A stretch of DNA of 64,000 bases from Vulcanimicrobiota bacterium (GCA_019637395.1 JAHBVR010000003.1:434001-498000); one strand, 5' to 3'. Shown: positions 15,073 through 25,291, counted from the stretch's first letter. Translations and numbers: made by a program. Notes: a model not told the origin generated them from the letters alone.

Positions 15073-17166
15073 TCACCTAGAGGAAAGCCAGGCCCGTAGC
15101 AGCAGGCAACGTAGATGTCCGTTGGAGATCTCTTCCCAGCGTTCCATGAGTTCCTCAAGCGGAAAGAAGTCCAGGCAGCCGGGGTGAAGCATGTGCAGGC
15201 GTACGGCCACTGGATAGACCAGTTCTGGAGTCAACCCGGGGGTGGGAAAATAGGGGCCGCCCAACGGCGCCCAGTCCGACGCGGCGAAGCCGTATTCCCT
15301 GAAAAACGGCCTCTCCAGCCAGCTTCGCGCCTGTTCCAGGCTGGTCACTTCGGAAGGTAACCGCCAGGCCGGGGCAATCCAATGACGAGAGTTGCCGGAA
15401 AAAGCCTGAGCGGCGGGCAGATCCTCCAGGTCGAGGCCGACCCACCAACTTTTTTCTTGGTAAAGCATCGGGAGTACTGCCATCGTCAGGCTTTGTAGTT
15501 GGCTGGGCACGATGTATTCCAGCTGGCTTTCGTCGACCAGCTGGCCGGTGGACGAAAACTGTTGAAAACGCCGGCTACGCACTTCCAAAAAGCCCGCGCT
15601 GCGAGAATGGGGAAGGAAGACACGGGCGCGGCCGACTTCCCAACGGGAGCTCATCGGGATCCACTCGCTCTGAGAGGCGACCAGAGCGTCGCCCAGCCAG
15701 GGTCCCGGGTCGATTCCCAGTTGGCGCATCAATCCAAAGATATGCATCTCCAGCCGGTGATCGGAAAGGCCGTGCACCTGGGCGCTGCGCAGGAGTTGGT
15801 GAGCATCCAGGGCCCGGATAGAGCTGTGGGGACGAACTTTGGAATCGACCTCGACGTAGCAGGCCACCACTTCCTCCCGGATGCCTCCTGGTGACGGATA
15901 GTGGACGTTGCCGCTCCACAGACGTTGGATGGCGGAGGGGGCGATTCCGGCTCTGGCTTCGAGCACTCTTTCCACCGTTTCCCCTAGCGGATCTTCTCCT
16001 TGCACGGCGGTAATGGGCTCGACTACGTATGGTGAGGGGAGCAGCCCGTCCAGCGAGGCGGGCAGCTCGGTGAGAATCGGGCGAGGATAGCTGTGGCGCA
16101 CCAGCACGGTCAGATTCCCCGAATCGCTGAGGTAGAAGGGAAGGACGTCCACGGTCGGATGAGGCCGGCAAACCAGGTCGTAGACTTTCTGGGTGTGGCG
16201 GTTCTGGTAACTGCTCATGCGTAAGAACCTGGGGGTCTCCGGCGCCGGCTGGCTGCGGAAGGTCACCCCCTGTCCCGGACCCACTTTTTCGCCGACAATC
16301 AGGTAGTTGGTGGGTGGAAAATCCAGAGGGCGTCCATCCAGCTCGAACCATTCAAATTGACCTTCAAATCGGTTCTCTATGATCCAAGGGTTGTAAAGCG
16401 GGGTCGAGACCAGAACGCGCAGGCCCAGGCGCGAAAAAAGCTCTTCGAACTCAGTCTGGGTAAAGTAAGTATACTCTTCTTGAATTTCCTGGGCCCAGTC
16501 TTCCGTGTAGTCCTTGCGCAGCAGAAATTCGACCGCCAGACGTCGCTCCACCCGCAGGCGCCACCAACCCCGCTCGTCTCTTCCCAGGTCTTCATAGGCG
16601 AACCCCCGCTGCTGCTCGGGCAAGAGGGCTCGGAACTGGCGACTGAAGATGAGCCAGCGGGGGGCCAGGGAAAAGGGCAACCTCAGTTCTACCTGACCCG
16701 GCTCAGGTGCCAGAAAATCGCGCACGATCAGACATCCGCCTTGCGCCAGCTGGTCTACCTGGGCCTGCAGGGCCCGGGCTGCCCGTTCAGCCTCGTATCC
16801 ATTATAGCTGGTCACGTGGTGCAGCACCGAACTGTTGACGATGCCGTCCAGGCTGCCGGGTTCAAAGCAAGCCTCGGCAATGTCGCCCACTTGAAAAGAC
16901 AGGTTGGGCAATTGGTATTGTCGAGCGGCTACTTCGACCATGGTCGGGTTGACGTCTACCCCGACCACCTGCAGACGGGGATAGAGGGCGGCCAGGGCGT
17001 GGCTGCCGGAACCCGAGCCCATTCCCATGTCGGCGATTTTTCCCTGACAAGGGAGATGGGCGGCCGTCAGGGCCACTTTTTGGCGCATGGCCGCATCCAT
17101 GTTGGCCAGATACCTGGTATAGGCGGCCAGGTCCCCGCGATCCTGACGTCGGTAAAGATTGCTCAT
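15073..17166 (-). CDS. SAM-dependent methyltransferase fused to two Nudix-like repeats
   Basis: The first 200 residues form a class I methyltransferase: GKIADMGMGSGSGSHAL (motif I), VVGVDVNPTMVE (acidic motif binding SAM ribose) and SFQVGDIAEACF. From about residue 325 a second region begins (VYDLVCRPHPTVDVLPFYL). It has ETVERVLEARAGIAPSAIQ and NVHYPSPGGIREEVV, which resemble the end of a Nudix fold with a degenerate Nudix box. A second, weaker copy around residues 510-665 ends GGPYFPTPGLTPELVYPVA. Catalytic Nudix glutamates are not all present, so these may be binding domains. The substrate is unknown. It is the first gene of a unit with the pseudopilin-like and DUF2306 genes and is divergent from mscS, with 14 bases between starts. 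Confidence 0.7.
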   Translation of the reverse strand: MSNLYRRQDRGDLAAYTRYLANMDAAMRQKVALTAAHLPCQGKIADMGMGSGSGSHALAALYPRLQVVGVDVNPTMVEVAARQYQLPNLSFQVGDIAEACFEPGSLDGIVNSSVLHHVTSYNGYEAERAARALQAQVDQLAQGGCLIVRDFLAPEPGQVELRLPFSLAPRWLIFSRQFRALLPEQQRGFAYEDLGRDERGWWRLRVERRLAVEFLLRKDYTEDWAQEIQEEYTYFTQTEFEELFSRLGLRVLVSTPLYNPWIIENRFEGQFEWFELDGRPLDFPPTNYLIVGEKVGPGQGVTFRSQPAPETPRFLRMSSYQNRHTQKVYDLVCRPHPTVDVLPFYLSDSGNLTVLVRHSYPRPILTELPASLDGLLPSPYVVEPITAVQGEDPLGETVERVLEARAGIAPSAIQRLWSGNVHYPSPGGIREEVVACYVEVDSKVRPHSSIRALDAHQLLRSAQVHGLSDHRLEMHIFGLMRQLGIDPGPWLGDALVASQSEWIPMSSRWEVGRARVFLPHSRSAGFLEVRSRRFQQFSSTGQLVDESQLEYIVPSQLQSLTMAVLPMLYQEKSWWVGLDLEDLPAAQAFSGNSRHWIAPAWRLPSEVTSLEQARSWLERPFFREYGFAASDWAPLGGPYFPTPGLTPELVYPVAVRLHMLHPGCLDFFPLEELMERWEEISNGHLRCLLLRAWLSSR

Positions 17167-17180
17167 AGTGCGAGGGTTCT

Positions 17181-18761
17181 GTGACCGGGCTGGGAAAACT
17201 TGCCCGGATGCGCTGGTGGATACTGTGGATATTCTTGCTGACGGCCCCTGGTTGGGTGCTGGCCCAACCAGATTTGCCGCCTACCGCCACGCCTGTTCTG
17301 ACGGAGCCCGCCACACCCGAGGTGGTCAACGACGGTCCTCTTTCCAGCGCTCGGCGCACCGTTGATACTTTCCTTGAGGTGATGGCCCAGGCCAATCCTT
17401 TGCGGCCGGATCTGGAAGCCCAGGCGCGTAACTGCCTCGATCTCTCCCGGTTGAATCCGCTGACCCGCTCCGATAAAGGCAGCCTGATCGCCTACAAACT
17501 CTACTCCGTACTGCAGACCTTGAAGTCGATCCCCGAACTTTCCGGCCCCTCGCCGGTGACTGTGCTGGAGCATCCCGAGGGTTCCGTGCAGTTGGCTCGT
17601 GACGCCGAGGGCAACTGGCGCTTCACCGCCGAGACGGTGGAAAGGGTGGATGAGCTCTTCGCGGCTCTGCACAAGCCTCCCGAGGCGGAGGCTGGACAGG
17701 CGGTCACTCCCTGGAATCGGATGGTTCTGGGTGCGCCCGTCTCCAAATGGACGGCGCTGGGGCTGTGGTTCGTCTTGGGTCTGGTGTGGGAGCGCCTGGT
17801 AAGCGGCCTGGTGCGCCGTTTCGTGGCTCGCACCCAAAAGCGCCTGGGCATCACTCCACTGGCGCATGAGCCGGGCGCGCGCACGGCCACGGGTAGACTT
17901 TTCGCCGTTTTTTGGTGGATGGTGGGCGTCTCGCTGTTGCAGCCACCGATGGAGTTCATGCTCGGGGCCATGTTGCTGCTGCGCCTGATGTGCTTTTATT
18001 ACTGCCTGCTGGCCTCTTTCCGCTGGTTGGATCTGGCCTCTGGCTATTTCGTCACATACTATGGCGGCGCCTCACAGGGCTCGGATCGGGAAATGTTCGT
18101 CCCGCTGGTGCGGCGTACGTGCAAGACATTCGTGGGGCTTTTGTTGCTCAGCATGCTGGGCCGCAGTCTCAATCTGGACATCACCGGACTGCTGGCCGGC
18201 TTTAGCATCCTGGGCGCCATGGTGGCTCTGGCCGGCCAGGACACGGTTAAGAACATCTTCGGCTCGCTGACGGTCCTGGTGGATCGATCCTTCCAGGTAG
18301 GCGACCGCATCACCGTTCAGGGAGTCGACGGGGTGGTTGAGGACCTGGGCTTTCGCAGCACGCGCATCCGCACCGTTGAAGACACGCTGGTGACGCTGCC
18401 CAATTCGCTGCTGTTGACTTCTTCGGTGGATAATTGGGGACGGCGTTCGGGGCGCCGTTTTGCCACCGGAATTACCGTCGATTACAGCAGTGATCCCGAG
18501 AAGATTGAAAAGTTCTGCCGACAAGTGGGTGATCGCCTGCAACATCAGGCCGTGCCCACTCGCAGCGTCAGTGTGACCGCCAGCGCTCTCAACGATTTCG
18601 GTATTCGTCTGGCTATCACGCTGCTGGTGGAAACTTACGACCAGACGGTCGAGGCTCAGGTGCGCCATGCGGTGATCATGGAGATTTTGCGCAGCGCCCG
18701 AGAATGTGGCCTGACCGTGGTTTATCCCAGTCAGCGCATCGTGATGGACTCTAGACCTTAG
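17181..18761 (+). CDS. MscS-family mechanosensitive channel with periplasmic N-terminal domain
   Basis: MscS channels release solutes on osmotic downshock. After a signal peptide (RWWILWIFLLTAPGWVLA) there is a soluble domain of about 150 residues, then five or so membrane helices. The pore helix reads ILGAMVALAGQDTVKNIFGSL and is followed by the beta domain (FQVGDRITVQGVDGVVEDLGFRSTRIRT) and PNSLL, all canonical. At 526 residues it resembles the larger MscS paralogues rather than E. coli MscS (286). GTG at 17181 has GCGAGGG upstream; ATG at 17208 is also possible. The promoter must lie within the divergent methyltransferase gene. Confidence 0.88.
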   Translation: MTGLGKLARMRWWILWIFLLTAPGWVLAQPDLPPTATPVLTEPATPEVVNDGPLSSARRTVDTFLEVMAQANPLRPDLEAQARNCLDLSRLNPLTRSDKGSLIAYKLYSVLQTLKSIPELSGPSPVTVLEHPEGSVQLARDAEGNWRFTAETVERVDELFAALHKPPEAEAGQAVTPWNRMVLGAPVSKWTALGLWFVLGLVWERLVSGLVRRFVARTQKRLGITPLAHEPGARTATGRLFAVFWWMVGVSLLQPPMEFMLGAMLLLRLMCFYYCLLASFRWLDLASGYFVTYYGGASQGSDREMFVPLVRRTCKTFVGLLLLSMLGRSLNLDITGLLAGFSILGAMVALAGQDTVKNIFGSLTVLVDRSFQVGDRITVQGVDGVVEDLGFRSTRIRTVEDTLVTLPNSLLLTSSVDNWGRRSGRRFATGITVDYSSDPEKIEKFCRQVGDRLQHQAVPTRSVSVTASALNDFGIRLAITLLVETYDQTVEAQVRHAVIMEILRSARECGLTVVYPSQRIVMDSRP

Positions 18762-19383
18762 CCGGGGTGGCGTAGCGCGCGTAAGCGCTCACGTATCTCT
18801 GAGGGTCGCCGGCTTCTGCCTGAACCAGTGGATGGGCGCGCATGGTTTCCAACCACGATTCCACCCGGGTGGGCCACTCGGCGCGAAAGTCCCGATAGTG
18901 CTCGAGGGCGATCCAGCGCTCAAACCAGGGGTAGATGGCCGCGTCGGCCAGAGATGGCTGCTCTCCCAACCAGAACGGTCCTTCCAGCGACATCCACTGC
19001 GGCATGTCGGCGATGGCCTGGTGCAGGCGCTCGGCGGCATCCGCCTGCTCGTTGCGCAGCACCTGGTAAAAGGTGGGAATGACCGCGTTGCCGGCCCAAT
19101 CCACGGCCAGGCGGAACTTGGCGCGCAGCAGCGGATCGTGAGGCAAGAGCCCGCGATCGGAAAAAACGTCGGCCAGATATTCGTTGATAATGGCCGACTC
19201 CCAGATGCGGTGACCATTGTGCTCCAACAGAGGCACCTTCTGGTTCGGCGAAATATGCCGATACCAATCAGGCATGTCGGCCAGATCGATCTCCACCCTT
19301 TCGTGCTCTAGATGACCCAAACGGAGGGCCAGACGGCAGCGGTGGGCAAAGGGGCAAACCTGGGCGGTGTAGAGTTTCAGCAT
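18751..19383 (-). CDS. Glutathione S-transferase family protein
   Basis: This 210-residue protein has the thioredoxin-like GST N-terminal domain: LYTAQVCPFAHRCRLALRL (catalytic Cys-Pro in the omega/beta-type position), ISPNQKVPLLEHNG (cis-Pro) and WESAIINEYLADVF (glutathione contact). An all-helical C-terminal domain follows with LADAAIYPWFERW. Cys rather than Ser/Tyr suggests an omega-like thiol transferase or dehydroascorbate-type activity. The electrophile is unknown. Its 3' end overlaps the convergent mscS by 11 bases. Confidence 0.88.
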   Translation of the reverse strand: MLKLYTAQVCPFAHRCRLALRLGHLEHERVEIDLADMPDWYRHISPNQKVPLLEHNGHRIWESAIINEYLADVFSDRGLLPHDPLLRAKFRLAVDWAGNAVIPTFYQVLRNEQADAAERLHQAIADMPQWMSLEGPFWLGEQPSLADAAIYPWFERWIALEHYRDFRAEWPTRVESWLETMRAHPLVQAEAGDPQRYVSAYARYATPAKV

Positions 19384-19407
19384 GCCTTCACCTTGCGCCG
19401 GTAGACC

Positions 19408-21504
19408 TTAAGGTCCTGCCAGCGGCTCCAGCGACTCATTGATGTACTGAAAGGTCAAACGCCGCCCGTCTGCCAGGGGAGGCAGGGCCGGTCCGTCGGG
19501 GATAAGATCCAACCGATGGGACCCGGCTTTCAACTGGGAAAGGTCGACGGTGACCTGGCGATAAACGCCCCATCTTGCGGGTGCCAATACGGTGTCATAG
19601 GGTTTGCCATCCAGCAATACCCGAATGGTGCGCTCCGGCCCCAGGGAGGATAGCCCGAATCTGAGGCGATATTTGCAATCGGACGGTACCAGGAGTTGAA
19701 TGCTCGCTTTACCCCAGACCCATCTCCAACTCAGACGGAAACGAGAGTCTGTTTCGAGCCCGTAAAATGCGTCGTCCAACTTTCGAGTGGGCGCCAGCTT
19801 GGGCAGCACCGGTCTGGCCGCCGGGCGCAGCAGATAGACTGCATACTCGCGTTCTTGGGTTACGAAGTCTGGCTTTCGCCAATCTTCCCAGAGCCTGGCC
19901 TGTGCCGGTTTCAGCCCCTTGCGGTAGAGCCAGAGGGCGGAGAAGCCATAGGATTCGACTTCTCGAACGATAGACTCGGGGCTCTTGCCTTCGAGATTTT
20001 TTTGCCAGACGGTCTCGGGCCTCAGGCGGCAGTCGCCGTAGGAAAAACGCAGGTGCCGTGACAGGACGTAGGCGGTCATCTCCTCATAGTGCCAAAGTCC
20101 TTGGAGGCGAGCGGCCTCCGGGTAGTCCATGACCGGCCACTGAAAGATCATCGAATGACTGGCCACCTTGTGCTCGAGAAACTGCAGCACGTCCTGATTC
20201 TCCCGGACGTACTTTTGGGCATCTTCGAACTGAGCATTATAAGGCGGCATGCAGTCCCAGCAATTGAACACAAGGATGGGCAGCAGCAGCCAGGACCGCC
20301 AGCCTGCAAAAGTTTTCCAGTAACTCAATCTTAGCGACAAAAAAAGAAGCCAACCGGCCTGGAGCACGATACTGATTCGCGAGGGACAACGGAAAAGCAG
20401 CAAGCCTAGAGAGCCGGCGGTGAAGTTGAGTCCGCCGCAAATCATGACGGCGAAAAGCCAGAGGCTCATTGCCACCACGAAGGGCAAGGGTTTTCGGTTT
20501 CGCAACTGCTGAAAACTCGTCGCGATCAGATAGCCTACCGTGGCCAGTACGAGGAACCCCAGATAGAGGCTGTCCATTTCCCCCGCACTGTTCATCATAG
20601 GGCGGAAGTAATGGGCGTAAGCCCACTGATCGAAGCTGGCCAGGCGGTGACCGGCGGGAAGAAAAAACTCCGGCAGGCGCAGTCCGTACAGTTGGAGTTC
20701 GTTCAAAGTTCGTTCAAAGGGAAGGCCTTTGCCAAAGTAGATCCAGCCCATCAAGCTGTCGATCTGACCCAAGGAGAGGAAGAAGACACTGGCCGCACTC
20801 AGCAGGGCGGGAGCGGCCGCTCTCCGCCAGCGGCCGCACAGGGCCGGAACCAACCAGCATGGCAGCAGCATCACCAGCCAAAAATACCAATAATAGGGAT
20901 GCTGCCATCCGGTGACTGCGCAGAGCGAAATCAGGCTCAACCAGAGCTTGCGGCTGAGCGGGCGACCCCGCCAGAGCCAACGGGCGGCCAGCCAGAAGAA
21001 GGGCACATGGCCGATGAAGCAGAGATTGAGGTGAATGCTGTCGCGTACGAAAAGATAGCGTGAGGTTGAGTAACAAACGGCACAGAAGATAGCCGGGACT
21101 CTGGCACTGCCCAGCATACGGGCGGCTACATAAAGACCCGCCGCTGCCGAAAGGTGAGCGGTCAAAAGGCATAAGTTGTAGCCGGTGTTCACATCAAAAA
21201 GCCGGGTCAGCAATCCGTAATAGTTCCAGATCAGCTCTTCGGTGGTGGGGAAGTCCGACCAGTTCGCCACGAACGGAGCATTGAGCCGGTGCACCAGCCG
21301 GGGCTGGAAGGGCAGGGCGTTCAGCTCGGCGGCGGACTTACCGTAACCCTGCATGAGCGGAACATCATAGAAAGTAAACCAAACTCGAGAAAACGCCCCC
21401 GGTGAAAAGCATTCGAAATAGTAGCAAAAAGCCGCCAGGGCCAGAACAAGGCAAACCAGGAGACCTGTTAGATCTTTCCGGAAACTAAATGTAGGGATCC
21501 CCAT
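19408..21504 (-). CDS. Large polytopic membrane protein, GT-C/YfhO-like; tandem paralogue 2
   Basis: This 698-residue protein has 10-12 hydrophobic segments in its first 430 residues, then a soluble C-terminal region of about 270 residues. The layout resembles GT-C fold glycosyltransferases that use lipid-linked sugars and the YfhO family (inference from topology only). The first loop, with YDVPLMQG, RLNAPFVANWSDFPTTEELIWNYYG, could hold catalytic acidic residues. The C-terminal part looks like a beta-sandwich (LLDGKPYDTV, LKAGSHRLDLIPDGPALPPL). It is a clear paralogue of the gene just upstream and overlaps it by 20 bases. Confidence 0.72.
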   Translation of the reverse strand: MGIPTFSFRKDLTGLLVCLVLALAAFCYYFECFSPGAFSRVWFTFYDVPLMQGYGKSAAELNALPFQPRLVHRLNAPFVANWSDFPTTEELIWNYYGLLTRLFDVNTGYNLCLLTAHLSAAAGLYVAARMLGSARVPAIFCAVCYSTSRYLFVRDSIHLNLCFIGHVPFFWLAARWLWRGRPLSRKLWLSLISLCAVTGWQHPYYWYFWLVMLLPCWLVPALCGRWRRAAAPALLSAASVFFLSLGQIDSLMGWIYFGKGLPFERTLNELQLYGLRLPEFFLPAGHRLASFDQWAYAHYFRPMMNSAGEMDSLYLGFLVLATVGYLIATSFQQLRNRKPLPFVVAMSLWLFAVMICGGLNFTAGSLGLLLFRCPSRISIVLQAGWLLFLSLRLSYWKTFAGWRSWLLLPILVFNCWDCMPPYNAQFEDAQKYVRENQDVLQFLEHKVASHSMIFQWPVMDYPEAARLQGLWHYEEMTAYVLSRHLRFSYGDCRLRPETVWQKNLEGKSPESIVREVESYGFSALWLYRKGLKPAQARLWEDWRKPDFVTQEREYAVYLLRPAARPVLPKLAPTRKLDDAFYGLETDSRFRLSWRWVWGKASIQLLVPSDCKYRLRFGLSSLGPERTIRVLLDGKPYDTVLAPARWGVYRQVTVDLSQLKAGSHRLDLIPDGPALPPLADGRRLTFQYINESLEPLAGP

Positions 21505-23605
21505 GCCGCTCCTCCTGCGGTGACTTGACGGGCGTAAAGCTCTCGTTGACGAAGATGAAAGTAAAGCGCTGGCCGTCCGGGAGGGGAGGCAGGGCGGGAC
21601 CCCCGGGGACTATGTCGATACGGTGGTCGCCGGGCTTGAGCTGCGCGAGATCGAAATCCAGTTGCCTCCAGGTGGCGTATTGAGTGGGAGCGAGCATCCG
21701 ACTGTGTGGCCTGCCATCCAGGAAAACTTGAAGGGGCCTGGCATGTTCTCCCAGGTTGGAGAGACCGAATCGGTAATGTTGGCGGCAACCGGGCGGAACC
21801 AGAAGCTGAATTCGCGCCGGGCCCCAGACATTGCGATAGCGAAAATCCAGGTGGGAGTCAGCCTGCACTTCGGAAAAGTTAGTCGACAGCACTCGGGTGG
21901 CTTCCAGTTTGGGTCGTTGGGCCGGCGACTTCGGTCTGAGAAGGTATACCCACAGGTCGCCCCAGGGGCTTCGGAAATCCGGTTTTCGTTTCCACTCTTT
22001 CCAGGGCTTCAACTGTTCCGAGGTCAGGCCGTTGGTGTAAAGCCATAAAGCGGAAAAGCCGAATCCCTCGATGGTGTTTTCTATCTGCTCCGGAGAGCAG
22101 CCGACCAGATGCCGTTGCCACTCCGCCTCCGGCCGCCAACGGCAATTTCCGTAAGAGAACCTCAGATCTCGAGAATAGAGAAATCCCATCAACTGCTCAT
22201 AATTCCAGAGGTCAAGGACTTTTGGCGCTTCAGGATATTCGCTAATCGGCCATTGAAACACCATGGATTTCGGCGCCAGTCTGGCCTCTAGAAAGTCCAC
22301 CACTGCCTTCTGGTTGTGGATGTAAGCTGCGATTTGCCTACGATCGTCCAGGTAAGGCGGGATGCAGTCCCAGGCCGTGAAAAGCAACGGCAGCGGAATC
22401 AAAAGAGCCCTCAGCCCTCGGAAGGTCCCCCAACTCGTCAATTTTTCGGCCAGAAACAACAGCAGGCCGGCCTGGATCAGGATGGCGCAGCGTCCATTGC
22501 TGCGAAATAATAAGAGGCCGAAGGCTCCTGCCGTCATTACTAAGCCGCCACAAGCCATCAGTGCGCTAAGCCAGAGATTCATCCCGAAGTAAAATGGGAC
22601 CGGCTTTTGCGCTATCCAACCACGGACTCCAAGCACGGTTAGATAGAGAAGCGAGGCGATTCCGATGAAGCCCAAGTAGGAACTGTTTGTCTCCAGCGCA
22701 TGCCAGCGCATGGGCCCGTAGTAGCGCAAATAAGCCAACTCATCGAAACGAGACCAATGATGGCCAGCCGGCAGAAGCATTTCGGGTAACCGCAGAGCAT
22801 ACAGGCTCAGCTCGTCGATGGTTCGAATGTAAGGATGGCCTTTGCCGAATTTATGCCAGCCAATGAGGCAGCTTGACTGGCCCAAGAAGAGAAAAAAGAC
22901 GCTGGCGGCACTCAACAAAACAGGCGCTGTGGCCTGTTTCAGCCGGCGGCCAGCCAGATGTACCGCCCAGCACGGCACCAACATGCAAAGCCAGAAAAAC
23001 CAGAAATAGGGATTCTGCCAGGCGCAGACAGCACAAAGCGAAATCATGCCGGCCCAGATTTTAGGAGTCAGGGGTTGGCCGCGCCACAACCAGCGCGCCG
23101 CCACCCAGAGGAAGGGAAGGTGCCAGCAGTAGCTGAGGTTGATGTGCACGGTATCCCGTGCAAAAAGAAAGCGTGCCATTGCGTAGCTAACTGCGCAAAA
23201 GACGGACGGAGCCCGACTTGCGCCGAGCATCCGGGCTGCCGTGTAGAAACCGCATCCAGCCAGCACGTGGGCGGTCAAAAGGGCGATATTGTAGCCTCGA
23301 ATCACACCGAAAAAATAAGTTAGCAGCCCAAAATAACCCCAGACCAGTTCGTCGGGAGCAGGAAAGTCACACCAGTTCGCCGTGAACGGTGCATTCAGTC
23401 GCTCTACCACTCGCGCTTTCCAGGGACGAGCGTCTCCTTCCGCGACCACTTTAGCCAGGGCCTGCGTCAACGGAACATCGTTGAATGTACACCAGGGCTG
23501 AGCCAGATTCTCCAGCGAAGTACACTCGAAGTAGTAGCATGCGGACAGCAAACTCAAGCCTGCCACCAGTAGCAGACAACTTAAATCCAGAAGTCGGCTT
23601 CGCAC
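21485..23605 (-). CDS. Large polytopic membrane protein, GT-C/YfhO-like; tandem paralogue 1
   Basis: At 706 residues this shares membrane layout and many motifs with the following gene: YYFECTS vs YYFECFS, RLNAPFTANWCDFPAPDELVW, SAASVFFLFLGQ, LRLPEMLLPAGHHW, FGFSALWLY and PGGPALPPLPDGQRFTF. Identity looks moderate and even along the length, so the duplication is old and both copies are probably functional. Glycosyl transfer onto a cell-surface polymer is the likeliest role (inference), supported by the neighbouring mutase-like flavoprotein. No experimentally known family member is recognised. It is transcribed away from the flavoprotein gene with about 100 bases between them. Confidence 0.72.
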   Translation of the reverse strand: MRSRLLDLSCLLLVAGLSLLSACYYFECTSLENLAQPWCTFNDVPLTQALAKVVAEGDARPWKARVVERLNAPFTANWCDFPAPDELVWGYFGLLTYFFGVIRGYNIALLTAHVLAGCGFYTAARMLGASRAPSVFCAVSYAMARFLFARDTVHINLSYCWHLPFLWVAARWLWRGQPLTPKIWAGMISLCAVCAWQNPYFWFFWLCMLVPCWAVHLAGRRLKQATAPVLLSAASVFFLFLGQSSCLIGWHKFGKGHPYIRTIDELSLYALRLPEMLLPAGHHWSRFDELAYLRYYGPMRWHALETNSSYLGFIGIASLLYLTVLGVRGWIAQKPVPFYFGMNLWLSALMACGGLVMTAGAFGLLLFRSNGRCAILIQAGLLLFLAEKLTSWGTFRGLRALLIPLPLLFTAWDCIPPYLDDRRQIAAYIHNQKAVVDFLEARLAPKSMVFQWPISEYPEAPKVLDLWNYEQLMGFLYSRDLRFSYGNCRWRPEAEWQRHLVGCSPEQIENTIEGFGFSALWLYTNGLTSEQLKPWKEWKRKPDFRSPWGDLWVYLLRPKSPAQRPKLEATRVLSTNFSEVQADSHLDFRYRNVWGPARIQLLVPPGCRQHYRFGLSNLGEHARPLQVFLDGRPHSRMLAPTQYATWRQLDFDLAQLKPGDHRIDIVPGGPALPPLPDGQRFTFIFVNESFTPVKSPQEERHGDPYI

Positions 23606-23704
23606 CCGGGCTCCTTACTTCGAGCCGTCTCATCCCCTGCTGTTGCCAGTCACAATTTCGCCGAGGAACTAGCCGGCTGACGCTAGAACCCCAGCCGCGT
23701 GAAT

Positions 23705-25291
23705 ATGAAAAGTAAAAAAGTCGCGCTTATCATAGGCGCCGGCCCGGCTGGTTTGACTGCCGCCTTTGAACTACTGCGCCAGACGGACGTTAAACCCGTC
23801 GTCTTCGAAGCTTCCGCTGAATTGGGAGGCATATCGAAAACGGTTAATTACAAGGGCAATCGCATCGACATCGGGGGGCATCGGTTTTTTTCCAAGTCTG
23901 ATCGGGTTATGGACTGGTGGGCGAGGTTCATGCCCATTGAGCGCACGGCAGGCGCAGCCAAGTTTACGTTGCGTTATCAAGGATCGCAGAGGGAGATGGC
24001 TCCGAACGGGGCGGGAGTGGATCCGGCCGAGTCCGATCAGGTCATGCTGGTCCGTTCCCGGTTGAGTCGCATCTTTTATTTGCGTAAGTTCTTTAACTAT
24101 CCCGTCAAGCTCGAATGGCAGACCATACGCAATCTGGGATTGCGTAGAATCGTGAGGATCGGCCTGAGTTATCTCAAGGCTCGTCTGGCGCCTGTTCCCG
24201 AGAAGTCTCTGGAAGAATTCTTCATCAATCGTTTTGGCTACGAGCTCTACAGTACTTTCTTTAGGGACTATACGGAGAAGGTGTGGGGTGTGCCCTGTTC
24301 TCAAATTGCACCCGATTGGGGAGCGCAGCGTATCAAGGGATTATCCATCACCGAAACCTTAAAGCACGCTTTCCGTTCTTTCCTGGGCAAGCGCGCCACC
24401 GACCTGGCTCAGAAGGATACCGCCACCAGCCTGATCGAGTATTTTCTTTATCCCAAATATGGACCGGGCCAGATGTGGGAGACAGTGGCACAGCATGTGA
24501 TCCAAATGGGTGGCGAAGTCAGCACCCGCAAACAGGTTACGGCCCTACAATGCGAGGGTGATGTGGTCCGTGCAGTTACCGTCGAGGATCTTGAGACAGG
24601 TGAGAGGACGACCGTCGAGGGTGACTACATCATCTCCACCATGCCCATCAATGAACTGGTTTCCGGTCTGCGGGGGGTAGTTGTGCCGGACGAGGTGAGA
24701 AGCATTGCTGAGGGCTTGCCCTTCCGCGATTTCATCACCGTCGGCTTGCTCTTGAAGGGATTGGCGGTCAATTCGTCTGGCTCCAGCTCAGAAAATGGGC
24801 TGATTCCCGACAACTGGATCTATATACAAGAGCCGGAAGTCAAAGTCGGGCGGTTGCAGATTTTCAATAACTGGAGCCCCTTTATGGTCAAGGACCCGAG
24901 CACCGTCTGGATCGGTCTGGAGTATTTTGTAAATGAAGGAGATGAAACCTGGAGTCTTTCTGATGCCGAAATGACCGAGTTGGGGATCCGAGAGCTCAGC
25001 AGCATCGGCATCATACGCACCGAGGATGTACTTGACAGCACCATTCTGCGCGTCAAGAAGACTTACCCCGCTTATTTTGGTACTTATGCAAACTTTGACC
25101 TTTTAAGGGGTTATCTAGATTCATTCTCCAATTTGTTTTTGATCGGACGAAATGGGATGCATCGCTACAATAATCAGGATCATTCCATGTTGACCGCCAT
25201 GACCGCGGTAGAAAATATCCGTGACGGCGTGCTGACGAAGTCTAACATCTGGGACATCAATCTTGAGCAAGAGTACCACGAAAGCAAGTAG
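23705..25291 (+). CDS. UDP-galactopyranose-mutase-like FAD-dependent oxidoreductase
   Basis: The N-terminus is a dinucleotide-binding fold ([18 protein letters not shown], then [12 protein letters not shown] and [16 protein letters not shown]). The mutase-like body contains [23 protein letters not shown], and the C-terminal FAD segment reads [21 protein letters not shown]. The protein family occurs in surface-polysaccharide loci and is annotated variously as UDP-galactopyranose mutase-like or protoporphyrinogen-oxidase-like; the exact reaction is not established. ATG at 23705 gives 528 residues; a GTG at 23699 is also in frame. It overlaps the next gene by 29 bases and so is probably co-transcribed with it. 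Confidence 0.75.
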   Translation: MKSKKVALIIGAGPAGLTAAFELLRQTDVKPVVFEASAELGGISKTVNYKGNRIDIGGHRFFSKSDRVMDWWARFMPIERTAGAAKFTLRYQGSQREMAPNGAGVDPAESDQVMLVRSRLSRIFYLRKFFNYPVKLEWQTIRNLGLRRIVRIGLSYLKARLAPVPEKSLEEFFINRFGYELYSTFFRDYTEKVWGVPCSQIAPDWGAQRIKGLSITETLKHAFRSFLGKRATDLAQKDTATSLIEYFLYPKYGPGQMWETVAQHVIQMGGEVSTRKQVTALQCEGDVVRAVTVEDLETGERTTVEGDYIISTMPINELVSGLRGVVVPDEVRSIAEGLPFRDFITVGLLLKGLAVNSSGSSSENGLIPDNWIYIQEPEVKVGRLQIFNNWSPFMVKDPSTVWIGLEYFVNEGDETWSLSDAEMTELGIRELSSIGIIRTEDVLDSTILRVKKTYPAYFGTYANFDLLRGYLDSFSNLFLIGRNGMHRYNNQDHSMLTAMTAVENIRDGVLTKSNIWDINLEQEYHESK

